From Micromonospora sp. U21 (GTDB lineage: Bacteria; Actinomycetota; Actinomycetes; Mycobacteriales; Micromonosporaceae): 64,000 nucleotides of DNA. The DNA lies in contig NZ_JAGPYK010000030.1 in NCBI RefSeq assembly GCF_018070045.1, positions 1-64,000 on the forward strand, given 5' to 3'. The notes under the pieces were generated by a model. The model was not told where the DNA came from. It saw only the letters and a program-made list of their open reading frames with translations, and searched no databases. Each line of letters starts with the position of its first letter. Within the stretch, counting starts at the first letter, position 1. The position numbers and the translations under genes are program-made. Below, one piece after another: positions 33,064 to 42,257 of this stretch.

Positions 33064-33761
33064 CGCAACTCCAGGCTCGCGGCGTGGTTCGGGCGTACGG
33101 CCCGACGCCCGCGCTGCGCGGCGTGACGCTCGACGTGACCGAGGGCGAGATCGTCGCCGTCACCGGCCCGAGCGGCTGTGGCAAGTCGACCCTGCTGCAC
33201 TGTCTGGCCGGGATCCTCCGCCCGGACGCCGGCGAGGTCACCTGGCGCGGCCACCGGATCGACACGTGGTCGGAGGCGGCCCGGTCCCGGCTGCGGCGCA
33301 CCGAGTTCGGCGTGCTGTTCCAGTTCGGCCAGCTGGTGGCCGAACTGACTGCGGCGGAGAACGTCGCCCTGCCCCTGCTCCTCGCCGGCACGGGGCGGCG
33401 AGAGGCACGGACGGCGGCGCTCACCTGGTTGGAGCGGTTCGGGGTGGCCGAGCTGGCCGACCTTCGACCCGGCGAGATGTCCGGCGGGCAGCAGCAGCGC
33501 TGCGCCACCGCGCGGGCCCTCGTCACCGAGCCCCGGGTGCTCTTCGCTGACGAGCCGACCGGCTCGCTGGACACGCTCACCGGCGAGCAGGTGCTCACCC
33601 AGCTGGTCCGGCTCGCCCGCGAGCAGCGCACCGCCGTCGTGCTGGTCACCCACGAGCCGCGGATCGCCGCGTACGCCGATCGGGAGATCGTGTTGCGCGA
33701 CGGCCTGGTGGACCACACCGGCCTGGGGCTCGACGCGCCGCTGGCCGGCGGCTCCCGGTGA
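33060..33761 (+). CDS. ABC transporter ATPase (LolD/MacB-like)
   Basis: 233 residues. Walker A GPSGCGKST, Q-loop LFQFGQLVAELTAAENVALP, signature MSGGQQQRCATARAL, Walker B VLFADEPTGSLD and H-loop VTHEPRI are complete. The FxF/LTAxENVALP and DEPTGSLD motifs put it in the MacB/LolD/FtsE group, which works with FtsX-type permeases. GTG at 33060 and the following overlap (GTGA at 33758) couple it to both neighbours. Confidence 0.93.
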   Translation: MTQLQARGVVRAYGPTPALRGVTLDVTEGEIVAVTGPSGCGKSTLLHCLAGILRPDAGEVTWRGHRIDTWSEAARSRLRRTEFGVLFQFGQLVAELTAAENVALPLLLAGTGRREARTAALTWLERFGVAELADLRPGEMSGGQQQRCATARALVTEPRVLFADEPTGSLDTLTGEQVLTQLVRLAREQRTAVVLVTHEPRIAAYADREIVLRDGLVDHTGLGLDAPLAGGSR

Positions 33762-35290
33762 GGCCGGCGACGCTGGTCCGGCTCGCGCTGGCCGGCACCC
33801 GCACCGACACCGCCCGGGTGGTCCTCACCGCGCTCAGCGCCCTGCTGGCGACCCTGGCCGGGCTGGCTGCGCTCACCGTGCTGGCCATTCCGACGCCGGC
33901 GGCGACGGATGACAACGCCAACCGCTGGTCGGAGCAGTATCACAACGCGCTGTTCGCCGAGCCGGGGCTGCGCGGCGGCACGGCGTTCGCGTTGCTGCTG
34001 CTGACCGTCCCGGTGCTGGCGCTGGCCGGCCAGTGCGCCCGGCTCGGCGCGCCGAGCCGGGACCGGCGGCTCGCCGCGCTCCGTCTGGCCGGCGCCACCC
34101 CCGGCCAGGTCACCCGGCTCGCGGTGCTGGAGACCGGCCTGGCGAGCCTGCTCGGCACCGTCGTCGGGCTGGGCGTCCACCTGGCCGGTCGGGAGCTGCT
34201 GCACCGGCCGGACGAGCAGGGTCGACTCGCCCTGCCCACCGACGTGCTGCCGTCGCCCGGCGCGCTGGCCGCGGTCGTGCTCGGCCTGCCGGTGGTCGCG
34301 GCGCTGGCCACCGTCCTGATGCTGCGCAGGGTCACCACCAGCCCGCTCGGGGTGACCCGCAAGGCCGCGAGGGAGCGCGGGCCACGCCCCTGGGCGGGGC
34401 TGCTGATCGGGCTGGGGCTGGCCTCCTTCGCCGCGGTCCGGCCGGTGCTGTACCGCTTCGACGACAACGATGAGGTGCTGCGCTGGCTGGTGCCGCTGCT
34501 GTTCCTGACGGGTGGCCTCGCGGCGATGATCGGGGTGGTCATCGGCACCGGCTGGATCTCGTACACCTGCGGGCGGCTGCTGCGCCAGCACGCCCGCCGT
34601 CCGCCGGCGCTGCTCGCGGCCGGCCGGCTGATGTCCGACCCGTGGGCGGGCAGCCGTACGTTCGCCGCGCTGCTGGCCGCTCTGATCTTCGGTGCCGGCG
34701 CGGCCGCGCTGCGTGCCTACTTCGTGGCGCAGGACGCACTCGACCGCGAGCAGAGCCTGCGCGACGGCAGCGAAACGGGCCCGGACTCGTTCTACCTGTC
34801 GACCATGGACCTGGTCGACTCGGCGGTCGCGCTGGCCGTGCTGATCGCCGCCGGAGGGCTGATCGTCGCGCTGGTGGAGGGGATCGTGTCCCGCCGCAGG
34901 GCCTACGCCGCCCTGGTCGCCACCGGCGTACCGCGGTCCACCCTGAGCCGCTCCGTCGCCTGGCAGGCGCTGGCCCCCGCCGTGCCGGCGATCGTGCTCG
35001 CCCTCGGCGTCGGCACGCTGCTTGGCCGCGGTCTCTTCCCGAAGGCGACGACGGGCACGTCGTCGTCCGAGATCTGCGACGCCACGGCGGCACTCTGTGA
35101 CGATCCGGCGACCCGGCAGCAGTACGTCCGGTTCGTGGAGACCGCCGGCGCCGAGCGGGTTCCGGACGTACCGCTGGAGCAGTTGGCCTGGCTGGGCGGT
35201 GGCGCGTTGGCGGCGGTGCTGGTGACGGTCGGCGTCGGCCTGCTCTTCCTGCGGGTCAGCACGGCCGTTGAGGAGCTGCGTACGGCCTGA
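33758..35290 (+). CDS. FtsX-type ABC transporter permease
   Basis: 510 residues. About eight hydrophobic segments in two groups, the pattern of MacB/FtsX permeases with two FtsX domains: near residues 20-45, 70-90 (FALLLLTVPVLALAGQCARL), 105-140, 165-200, 215-240, 250-280, 340-375 and 480-500. Long soluble regions lie between, including an extracytoplasmic stretch around 395-470. Probably exports a lipophilic or peptide substrate. GTG at 33758. Confidence 0.85.
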   Translation: MRPATLVRLALAGTRTDTARVVLTALSALLATLAGLAALTVLAIPTPAATDDNANRWSEQYHNALFAEPGLRGGTAFALLLLTVPVLALAGQCARLGAPSRDRRLAALRLAGATPGQVTRLAVLETGLASLLGTVVGLGVHLAGRELLHRPDEQGRLALPTDVLPSPGALAAVVLGLPVVAALATVLMLRRVTTSPLGVTRKAARERGPRPWAGLLIGLGLASFAAVRPVLYRFDDNDEVLRWLVPLLFLTGGLAAMIGVVIGTGWISYTCGRLLRQHARRPPALLAAGRLMSDPWAGSRTFAALLAALIFGAGAAALRAYFVAQDALDREQSLRDGSETGPDSFYLSTMDLVDSAVALAVLIAAGGLIVALVEGIVSRRRAYAALVATGVPRSTLSRSVAWQALAPAVPAIVLALGVGTLLGRGLFPKATTGTSSSEICDATAALCDDPATRQQYVRFVETAGAERVPDVPLEQLAWLGGGALAAVLVTVGVGLLFLRVSTAVEELRTA

Positions 35291-35404
35291 GCGGATGTAA
35301 CGCCACCGGTGGCGGAGCCGCTGTCTGCACCGGAGACCCGGACCATCGGGTATCCGGCGCCGGACCGGACGGTTCGCGGCGCGGTAACGGTGGGAGTTCG
35401 GCAG

Positions 35405-35833
35405 ATGCACAATCAACCGGGCGGCGCTCCGCCGGTGTTCGTCGATGGGACCGGCCGGCGTCGCCGGTTGACCGTCATCGCCGGGACCGCGATGGCTCTC
35501 GGCCTGCTCACCAGCCTCGGGCTGATCGCCGCCGGGCTCTTCCTGGACACCTCGGTGCCGCTGCCCGGCTGGTCCGACGACCCTCGGGCGCCGCGACCGG
35601 TGGAGGCCGGCGTGGACGGGATCAACCAGCCGCGGGTGACCCAGTCGCCGTCCTCCTCTTCCGTGACCGGCACGTCGGCGCCTCGGCCGAGCCCCACACC
35701 GACCGCCGGCGCCCGGCGCTCCGGCCCACCTACCGCGGCCAATGTGGCCCCATCCGCCAGCGACCAGCCGGGCCGGGGCGACCAGCATCGCAACACCGCG
35801 AGGCCGAGCAGGCCGCCCGGTAAGCCCCAGTGA
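35405..35833 (+). CDS. single-helix secreted or anchored hypothetical protein
   Basis: 142 residues. ATG at 35405 has GGGAG 8 nt upstream. After a short basic stretch (GTGRRRRLTVIAGTAMALGL) one membrane helix (about residues 20-43) is followed by a Pro/Ser/Thr-rich external tail with TPTAGARRSGPPT, like many actinomycete wall-associated proteins. The stop overlaps the next start (GTGA), which ties it to the deacetylase-glycosyltransferase; it may be an accessory subunit. No recognised family. Confidence 0.6.
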   Translation: MHNQPGGAPPVFVDGTGRRRRLTVIAGTAMALGLLTSLGLIAAGLFLDTSVPLPGWSDDPRAPRPVEAGVDGINQPRVTQSPSSSSVTGTSAPRPSPTPTAGARRSGPPTAANVAPSASDQPGRGDQHRNTARPSRPPGKPQ

Positions 35834-37956
35834 CGATGGCACGACACGTGGCCCGGCGCGATCCCCGGGCACACTGGCTCCTGCTCCTGCTCGGGCTGCT
35901 TCTGTTGCTCGCGGCGCTAACCGCCAACGGCCTGGTGACCGGGATCGCAGGCGGCTCGGGTGCCACCACCGATGGTTCCGCCGCGGCGGGCGTACCGGCC
36001 CAGGTCGGCTCGGGCGGCCCGGTGTTGCGGCTGGATCGGACGGAGCCGGTCAGCCGAGCCCTGCCGGACCGGACAATCGCGCTGACCTTCGACGACGGAC
36101 CGGACCCGCGCTGGACCCCGCAGGTGCTCGACGTGCTGCGCCGGCACGGCGCACACGCGACCTTCTTCGTGGTGGGGGCCCGTGTCAACGAGCATCCGGA
36201 GCTGGTCCGGCGGATCCTCGCCGAGGGCCACGAGATCGGGTCGCACACCTTCACCCACGCCAACCTCGCCGCCGTGCCGGCGTGGCGGCGTGACCTGGAA
36301 CTGTCGCTGACCCGCAAGGCGATCGCCGCGGCGACCGGCCAGGAGGCCACCCTGCTCCGGCCACCGTTCTCCTCGGTGCCGACGGCGCTGACCGGGCCCG
36401 AGTACGCCGCGCTGCGCGCCGCCGCTGGGACCGGGCACGTCGCGGTGCTCGCCGACCGGGACACCAGGGATTGGCAGCGCCCCGGTATCGACCAGATCGT
36501 CCGCGCAACCACCCCCGCGCGGGGCCGGGGCGCCGTGGTGTTGATGCACGACGGCGGTGGTGATCGGGCGCAGACGGTGGCCGCGCTGGACCGACTGCTG
36601 CCCGCTCTGACCGACCAGGGCTATCGGTTCACCACCGTCTCCACCGGCATCGATGCGTCTCCGTCAATGGTTCCGGCAGGCGGTGGCACCCGGTTGAGTG
36701 GCACCGTGCTGCGCTGGACCCAGACCGGCGCACGCTGGTCGGCCGGAGTGATGAACCTGCTGCTCGCCGTCGCCCTGGTGCTCGGCGTGGCGCGTCTGGC
36801 GGTGCAGGTGTTCTGCGCCCAACGCCACGTGCGCCGGGTCCGCCGGCACCGGCAGGGCCGGCCAGAGGTACGCGCCCCGGTGTCGGTGATCGTTCCCGCG
36901 TACAACGAGGCGGCGAACATCGCCGCCACGGTCCGTTCCCTGGTCGCCAGCGCGTACCCGGCACTGGAGGTGATCGTGGTGGACGACGGATCGGACGACG
37001 GCACCGCCGACATCGTCGAGCGGATGCGGCTGCGCGGGGTACGCGTGATCCGGCAGGCCAACGCCGGCAAGCCGGCGGCGCTGAACACCGGCGTCCGGGC
37101 CGCCCGGGCGAACCTGCTGGTGCTGGTGGACGGGGACACCGTGTTCCAGCCGGACACCGTGCACCGGCTGGTGCAGGGCTTCGCCGACCCGTCGGTCGGC
37201 GCGATCAGCGGCAACACCAAGGTCGCCAACCGGCGCCGGCTGCTCGGCCGGTGGCAGCACCTCGAGTACGTGATCGGCTTCAACCTCGACCGGCGGATGT
37301 ACGACGTGCTGGAGTGCATGCCGACCATCCCCGGCGCGATCGGTGCGTTCCGCCGGGAGGTGCTGCTGCGGGTAGGCGGAGTGCCGGCGGACACGCTGGC
37401 CGAGGACACCGACCTGACCATGCAGGTGCTCAGGGCCGGGTGGCGGGTGATCTACGAGGAGTCGGCCATCGCCTGGACCGAGGCCCCCTCGTCGCTGCGC
37501 CAGTTGTGGCGGCAGCGCTACCGCTGGTGCTACGGCACGATGCAGGCGATGTGGAAGCACCGGCACGCGCTGCGCGAGTCGGGTGCCGGCGGCAAACTCG
37601 GCCGGCGTGGGCTGCCGTACCTCATGGTCTTCCAGATCGTGCTGCCGCTGACCGCGCCGGCGGTCGACGTGTTCGCCGTCTACGGCCTGCTCTTCCTGCC
37701 CTGGTCGACCCTCGCCCTGGCCTGGGCCGGGCTGCTGTTGCTCCAGGCGGCCACCGCCGGCTACGCGCTGCACCTGGATCGGGAACGGTACGGGCCACTG
37801 TGGGCGCTGCCGTTCCAGCAGTTGGTCTACCGGCAGCTGATGTACCTGGTGGTGGTGCAGTCGGTGGTCACCGCGCTGATCGGCAACAGGCTGCGCTGGC
37901 AGCGGATGGTGCGTACCGGCGAAGCCGCCGCGCTGGTCGGCGCCGGTCGCCACTGA
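35830..37956 (+). CDS. fused polysaccharide deacetylase and glycosyltransferase 2
   Basis: 708 residues. After one N-terminal helix (LLLLLGLLLLLAALTA, about 17-32) a NodB deacetylase domain spans about 80-270, with the motif TFDDGPDPRW and metal-binding SHTFTHANL. A helix (about 310-330) leads to a GT2 domain with VSVIVPAYNEAANIAATVRS, VVDDGSDDGTAD, DGDTVFQP, EDTDLTMQV and QRYRW (QxxRW), the features of processive glucan/GlcNAc synthases, then three or four C-terminal helices. Together they could make and deacetylate a GlcNAc polymer such as a cell-surface glycan. GTG at 35830 overlaps the previous stop. Confidence 0.9.
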   Translation: MTMARHVARRDPRAHWLLLLLGLLLLLAALTANGLVTGIAGGSGATTDGSAAAGVPAQVGSGGPVLRLDRTEPVSRALPDRTIALTFDDGPDPRWTPQVLDVLRRHGAHATFFVVGARVNEHPELVRRILAEGHEIGSHTFTHANLAAVPAWRRDLELSLTRKAIAAATGQEATLLRPPFSSVPTALTGPEYAALRAAAGTGHVAVLADRDTRDWQRPGIDQIVRATTPARGRGAVVLMHDGGGDRAQTVAALDRLLPALTDQGYRFTTVSTGIDASPSMVPAGGGTRLSGTVLRWTQTGARWSAGVMNLLLAVALVLGVARLAVQVFCAQRHVRRVRRHRQGRPEVRAPVSVIVPAYNEAANIAATVRSLVASAYPALEVIVVDDGSDDGTADIVERMRLRGVRVIRQANAGKPAALNTGVRAARANLLVLVDGDTVFQPDTVHRLVQGFADPSVGAISGNTKVANRRRLLGRWQHLEYVIGFNLDRRMYDVLECMPTIPGAIGAFRREVLLRVGGVPADTLAEDTDLTMQVLRAGWRVIYEESAIAWTEAPSSLRQLWRQRYRWCYGTMQAMWKHRHALRESGAGGKLGRRGLPYLMVFQIVLPLTAPAVDVFAVYGLLFLPWSTLALAWAGLLLLQAATAGYALHLDRERYGPLWALPFQQLVYRQLMYLVVVQSVVTALIGNRLRWQRMVRTGEAAALVGAGRH

Positions 37957-37974
37957 CCGGCCGGCACGGCTGGC

Positions 37975-38022
37975 CCCCGACCTGACCGGCCGCGGAGCGC
38001 GCGGCGGGCGGTCAGGTCGGGG
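37975..38022. terminator. bidirectional hairpin terminator
   Basis: CCCCGACCTGACCG (37975-37988) and CGGTCAGGTCGGGG (38009-38022) are perfect inverted repeats of 14 bp with a 20-nt loop. It sits between convergent genes and covers the stop codon of the minus-strand one. Confidence 0.7.
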
Positions 38023-38188
38023 TATGGAAGAGGCCGGCGGACCAGGAGATCAGCAGGCCCACGGCGGCGGAGCAGCAGCACACGAGCAGGGCGGCGGCCA
38101 CCACCGCGAGGATCATCCAGGCGGACGCGCGCCGGCCCGCACTCTGCAGCGCGCCGGTCCCCACTCCGTCCCCGTCCTCGCCGGTCAT
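38012..38188 (-). CDS. small single-helix membrane protein
   Basis: 58 residues from ATG at 38188 (first of the in-frame ATGs to leave a plausible protein). Hydrophilic N-terminus (MTGEDGDGVGTGALQSAGRR) then a strong helix ILAVVAAALLVCCCSAAVGL with three successive Cys, possible palmitoylation-like or metal sites, and a short tail. Function unknown. Starts 22 bp after the oligopeptidase stop and may be read through from it. Confidence 0.5.
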   Translation of the reverse strand: MTGEDGDGVGTGALQSAGRRASAWMILAVVAAALLVCCCSAAVGLLISWSAGLFHTPT

Positions 38189-38207
38189 GGCCGCCCCCCG
38201 ATCACCC

Positions 38208-40304
38208 TCAGGCGCGGCCGAGGCGGTCCAGGATCCAGGCGTTGATGAACGCCTCCTCGCGCCAGGCGTCGTAGCGGCCGCTCGGGCCACCGTGCCCCGC
38301 GCCCATCTCGGTCTTGAGCAGGTAGTCGCCGCCTGGGGCGACCGCCCGCAAACGGGCGATCCACTTCGCCGGCTCCGAGTAGAGCACCCGGGTGTCGTTG
38401 AGGCTGGTCACCGCGAGGATCGCCGGGTAGCCCACCGGTGCCACGTTCTCGTACGGGGTGTAGGACTTCATGTACGCGTACACCTCGGGATCCTCCAGCG
38501 GGTTGCCCCACTCCTCCCACTCGGTGACGGTCAGCGGCAGCGACGGGTCGAGGATCGAGGTGAGCGCGTCCACGAACGGCACCTGCGCGACGATGCCGGT
38601 GAACGCGTCCGGGGCGAGGTTGGCCACCGCGCCCATCAGCAGGCCACCGGCCGAGGCGCCCCGGGCGACCAGCCGGTCGCTGGCCGTCCAGCCGGCCTTG
38701 ACCAGGTGTCGGGCGCAGGCGACGAAGTCGGTGAAGGTGTTCTTCTTGGCAAGCAGCTTGCCCTGGTCGTACCAGCGCCGGCCCAGCTCGCCACCACCGC
38801 GGGTGTGCGCCACCGCGAAGACCACACCCCGGTCCAGCAGTGACAGCCGGGCCACCGAGAACCACGGGTCCATGCTGGCCTCGTACGAGCCGTAGCCGTA
38901 CAGCTCGCAGGGGGCCGAGCCGTCTCGGGGAGTGCCGACCCGGCAGACCAGCGAGATCGGCACCCGGGTGCCGTCGTCGGCCAGCGCCCAGTCGCGGTGC
39001 TGCTCGTACTCGGCCGGGTCGTACGGCCGCCCGTCCGGCCCGGGCAGCACCGGCTTCTGCCTGCGCAGCACCATCTGCCGGGTGACCAGGTCGTAGTCGT
39101 ACACGGAGTCCGGGGTGACCAGCGAGGAGTAGCGGAGCCGGACCTGCCCGGTGCGGTACTCCGGGTTGGCGTCCAGCCCGACGCTGTACAGCGGCTCGGG
39201 GAAGTCGATGTCGTACTCGTCGCCGCTGCCGACCGGCAGCACCCGCAGCCCGGTGAGCCCGTCGGCACGCAGTGACACCACCAGGTGGTTCGCGAAGGCG
39301 TCCACCGCCTCCAGTCGGGTGCCGGGGCTGTGCTCGATGAGCGGCACCCAGTCGCCCGGCACGTCCGCCGAGGTGAACGCCAGCGCGAAGTCCTCGGCGC
39401 CGTCGTTGTGCAGGATCAGGAAGCGGTGGCCGTGGTGCTCCACCGTGTACTCGATGCCCTGCCGCCGCGGTGCGATCACGGCCGGCGCGCCGGTCGGGTT
39501 GGCGGCCGGGATCACCAACACCTCGCTGGTGATCTTGCTGTGGATGTCGATCAGGATGAACTTCTCCGACCGGGTCAGCTCCACGCCCACCCAGAACCGC
39601 TCGTCGTCCTCCTGGTGGACCACCACGTCGTCGGCGGCAGCCGAGCCGACGGTGTGCCGCCAGACCCGGTTCGGTCGCCAGGCGTCGTCCACCGTCACGT
39701 AGAACAGCACCGAGGCGTCCGTCGACCAGGCCGTGCCGTAGAAGGTGCCCGGAATCTCGTCCGCGAGAAGCTCGCCGGTGGTCAGGTCCTTCACCCGCAG
39801 GGTAAACCGCTCGTCGCCCGAGAAGTCGGTGGAGTAGGCCAGCCAGCGCCCGTCCGGGCTGACGTCGAAGGCGCCCAGCGAGAAGAAGTCGTGCCCCTCG
39901 GCCAGCAGGTTGCCGTCGAGCAGCACCTCCTCGCCATCCAGCGGCGCACCGTCCGCACTGACCGGTGGGTCGGTCTCGGAGTCGCGGACCGCGCGCCGGC
40001 AGTGCACCCCGTACTGCTGCCCCTCCACCGTCCGGGTGTAGTACCAGTGCCCGCCCTTGCGGGTCGGCACGGTCAGGTCGGTCTCACGGGTGCGCTGCCG
40101 GATCTCCTCGAACAGGTCCGCGCGCAACGCGGCCAGGTGCGCGGTGCGCTCCTCGGTGTACGCGTTCTCGGCGGTCAGGTAGGCGATCGTCTCCGGGTCG
40201 TCCTTGGCGGCGAGCCAGGCGTACTCGTCAATGACGGTGTCGCCGTGGTGGGTGCGCTCGGCGGGCACCCGCTTCGCCGTGGGCGGGGCAGTCTCGGTGG
40301 TCAC
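38208..40304 (-). CDS. S9 family peptidase, oligopeptidase B-like
   Basis: 698 residues. A beta-propeller (about 60-400) precedes the alpha/beta-hydrolase domain. The catalytic Ser is in ARGASAGGLLMGAVANL, Asp in the region before HTSYxx-like NDTRVLYSEPAKW, and His in EMGAGHGGPSGR. Cleaves short peptides after basic residues; no signal peptide, so cytosolic. GTG at 40304 was chosen because TAACGT lies 7 nt upstream and the N-terminus MTTETAPPTAKRVPAERTHH fits homologues. Monocistronic, divergent from the FAD-linked oxidase. Confidence 0.9.
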   Translation of the reverse strand: MTTETAPPTAKRVPAERTHHGDTVIDEYAWLAAKDDPETIAYLTAENAYTEERTAHLAALRADLFEEIRQRTRETDLTVPTRKGGHWYYTRTVEGQQYGVHCRRAVRDSETDPPVSADGAPLDGEEVLLDGNLLAEGHDFFSLGAFDVSPDGRWLAYSTDFSGDERFTLRVKDLTTGELLADEIPGTFYGTAWSTDASVLFYVTVDDAWRPNRVWRHTVGSAAADDVVVHQEDDERFWVGVELTRSEKFILIDIHSKITSEVLVIPAANPTGAPAVIAPRRQGIEYTVEHHGHRFLILHNDGAEDFALAFTSADVPGDWVPLIEHSPGTRLEAVDAFANHLVVSLRADGLTGLRVLPVGSGDEYDIDFPEPLYSVGLDANPEYRTGQVRLRYSSLVTPDSVYDYDLVTRQMVLRRQKPVLPGPDGRPYDPAEYEQHRDWALADDGTRVPISLVCRVGTPRDGSAPCELYGYGSYEASMDPWFSVARLSLLDRGVVFAVAHTRGGGELGRRWYDQGKLLAKKNTFTDFVACARHLVKAGWTASDRLVARGASAGGLLMGAVANLAPDAFTGIVAQVPFVDALTSILDPSLPLTVTEWEEWGNPLEDPEVYAYMKSYTPYENVAPVGYPAILAVTSLNDTRVLYSEPAKWIARLRAVAPGGDYLLKTEMGAGHGGPSGRYDAWREEAFINAWILDRLGRA

Positions 40305-40376
40305 GGCGGCCACGTTACCGGCCGTCCCGCTCCACACGCCGGACCAGCGGCATCCCGATAGTCGCCACCACGGCAT

Positions 40377-40393
40377 TCGAACACATGTACGAT
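40377..40393 (+). promoter_or_regulatory. LexA-like box overlapping a TACGAT -10 element
   Basis: TCGAACACATGTACGA (40377-40392) differs from the actinobacterial SOS box TCGAAC-N4-GTTCGA at one position. TACGAT (40388-40393) inside it is followed after 7 nt by ATG 40401, so a leaderless promoter would be blocked by LexA. Confidence 0.55.
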
Positions 40394-40400
40394 GACCGGC

Positions 40401-41747
40401 ATGGCTGCAGCAGCGAGTTCCCTCGGCCGGTCCGGAGCCCTCGAGATCACCCGACGGTTGACGGCGATCTGCGGTCCGCCGTTCGCCCGGCTCGGTGGTC
40501 CGGCCGACGAGGTGGCCGGGCGGCCGGCGCGGTGGGTGGCGGTGCCCGGCGGCCCGCACGCCGCCGCGGAGGTGCTGCGGCTGGCCGGCACGCATGACCT
40601 GGCGGTGGTGCCACGGGGCGCCGGCACGAAGATCGACTGGGGTGCCACGCCGGTGCAGGTCGACATCATGCTCGACACCGGCCGGCTGGCCGGCATCGGT
40701 CACGAGCCGGTCGCCGAGGTCGGCGCCGGCACCCCGCTGCGGGCGGTGCAGGCCACTCTGGAGCGCACCGGGCAGCGGCTGGCGATGGACGCCCCGTCGC
40801 CCGGGGCGACGCTCGGCGGGGTGCTCGCCGCCGGTGAGGCAGGCCCGCTGCGACACCGCCACGGCAGCCCGTGCGACCAGCTCCTCGGCGTCCGCTACCT
40901 GGGTGCCGACGGCGAGCTGGTCAGCGCCGGCGGTGGCGCGCCCGGGCTCGACCTGGCCCGGCTGCTCTGCGGCTCACAGGGCGCGCTCGGCGTGCTGGTC
41001 TCGGCGAGCCTGCGGGTGCAGCCGGTGCCGGCCAGCCGGCTCTGGGTCTCCCGGCCCGTGTGGACGCCCCTGGAGGTGCACGACCTGGTCCGGGCGATCC
41101 TCGCCGCCCGGCTGGAGCCGGCGGCCATCGAGCTGGACCTGCCCGGCGGGGCGCCCCGGCCGCGCTCGCCGTACCCGCCCGGCCACCCGGCCGCCACCGT
41201 CCGGGAGCGCCACCCGTCGATGTCCGGCCGGTCGGGTGCCCCGTCCCGGGCGGGCAGCCTGGTGGTGCTGCTCGAGGGCGGCCGGGCCGATGTCACGGAG
41301 CGCGCCGAGCGCCTGGTCGGCCTGCTGCACGGGGAGGCGACGGTCGCGCACTCCGCGCCGCCCTGGTGGCGCCGCTACCCGTTCGCACCCGGCGACACGG
41401 CGCTGCTCCTGGAAGTGCCGATCAGCGACCTGCACGCCGCTGTCTACGCGCTGCGCGACGCGGCCGGCGCCCCGGTGCCGGTGCGAGGCTCCGCCGGGCT
41501 GGGCGTGGTGCACGCGGCGCTGCCCGGCGCGCTGGCCCCCGACCGGGTGGCGTCCATCCTGGCCGCTGTCCGGGGTGTGCTGCTGGCCCGGCAGGGTCGC
41601 TGCGTGGTGGTGTCCGCCCCCGCCCCGGTGCGGCAGGCCGTCGACCTCTGGGGCGAGCTGGCCGGCCTGGCCCGGCTGCGGGCCGCCAAGGAGCATCTCG
41701 ACCCGCAGCACCGGCTCGCCCCTGGTCGCCTTCCCGGCGGCCTGTGA
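40401..41747 (+). CDS. FAD-linked oxidase (GlcE-like)
   Basis: 448 residues. A PCMH-type FAD-binding domain runs from about residue 50 to 230 (VVPRGAGTKIDWGATPVQVD, SPGATLGGVLAAGEAGPLRH, GVRYLGADGELVSAGG, LLCGSQGALGVLV), matching the GlcE subunit of glycolate oxidase; the C-terminal part resembles FAD oxidase C. No Fe-S partner is nearby. ATG at 40401 is used over 40392 because the longer one starts inside the LexA-like box. Possible SOS-regulated role is inference. Confidence 0.8.
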   Translation: MAAAASSLGRSGALEITRRLTAICGPPFARLGGPADEVAGRPARWVAVPGGPHAAAEVLRLAGTHDLAVVPRGAGTKIDWGATPVQVDIMLDTGRLAGIGHEPVAEVGAGTPLRAVQATLERTGQRLAMDAPSPGATLGGVLAAGEAGPLRHRHGSPCDQLLGVRYLGADGELVSAGGGAPGLDLARLLCGSQGALGVLVSASLRVQPVPASRLWVSRPVWTPLEVHDLVRAILAARLEPAAIELDLPGGAPRPRSPYPPGHPAATVRERHPSMSGRSGAPSRAGSLVVLLEGGRADVTERAERLVGLLHGEATVAHSAPPWWRRYPFAPGDTALLLEVPISDLHAAVYALRDAAGAPVPVRGSAGLGVVHAALPGALAPDRVASILAAVRGVLLARQGRCVVVSAPAPVRQAVDLWGELAGLARLRAAKEHLDPQHRLAPGRLPGGL

Positions 41748-41774
41748 TGCGGCCGCGCCCGCTGTCGACCGTCG

Positions 41775-42206
41775 TCAGTCCATCCACCACCGGTGCATGT
41801 CGAGCAGCGGCGGGGTGAACCGGGCCACCAGCACCAGCACCGTGCCCGCCGCACCGACCAGCAGCAGTGCCCGGGCCGTCCGGGGCAGCGCGTCCCGCTC
41901 CCGGGCGACCACCGCCACCGCGACGAGCGCCAGCGGTGGCCCGAGCAGCGCGCCCACCAGGTAGAGCACCGACACCACCGCGTAGAGCCAGTAGAAGACG
42001 TTCGCCCCGTGCATCCCGAAGGGGATCAGGTCCTTGGGGTCGTACGCGCCGGTCAGCATCTCGGCCGGGCCGACCCCGGCGCCCGCCATCCGGCCCAGAT
42101 ACAGCAGCAGCACGGCGAGGAACGCGCCGACGGTCGCCAACTGCCCGACGACCAGCACCCGGACCGTCGGCCGGGAGTACGGCACGGCCCGCGCGACACT
42201 CGACAT
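41775..42206 (-). CDS. four-helix membrane protein, uncharacterised
   Basis: 143 residues, starting at ATG 42206. Four hydrophobic stretches: VVGQLATVGAFLAVLLLYLG (about 18-38), ANVFYWLYAVVSVLYLVGAL (about 67-87), PPLALVAVAVV (about 90-100) and ALLLVGAAGTVLVLVARFTP (about 113-132). The end DMHRWWMD is exposed. No known family; a DUF-type actinobacterial membrane protein. Convergent with the FAD oxidase. Confidence 0.6.
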   Translation of the reverse strand: MSSVARAVPYSRPTVRVLVVGQLATVGAFLAVLLLYLGRMAGAGVGPAEMLTGAYDPKDLIPFGMHGANVFYWLYAVVSVLYLVGALLGPPLALVAVAVVARERDALPRTARALLLVGAAGTVLVLVARFTPPLLDMHRWWMD

Positions 42207-42257
42207 GGCCGTCAATCTACCTAGCCCACCGCCGCCGGGTGGGCCGCTGGCGGGCGG

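Noticed and set aside
32951..35872. 973-residue minus-strand open frame
   Set aside because: Antisense to the ABC/FtsX genes, which have clear motifs; composition is low-complexity Gln/Arg/Gly.
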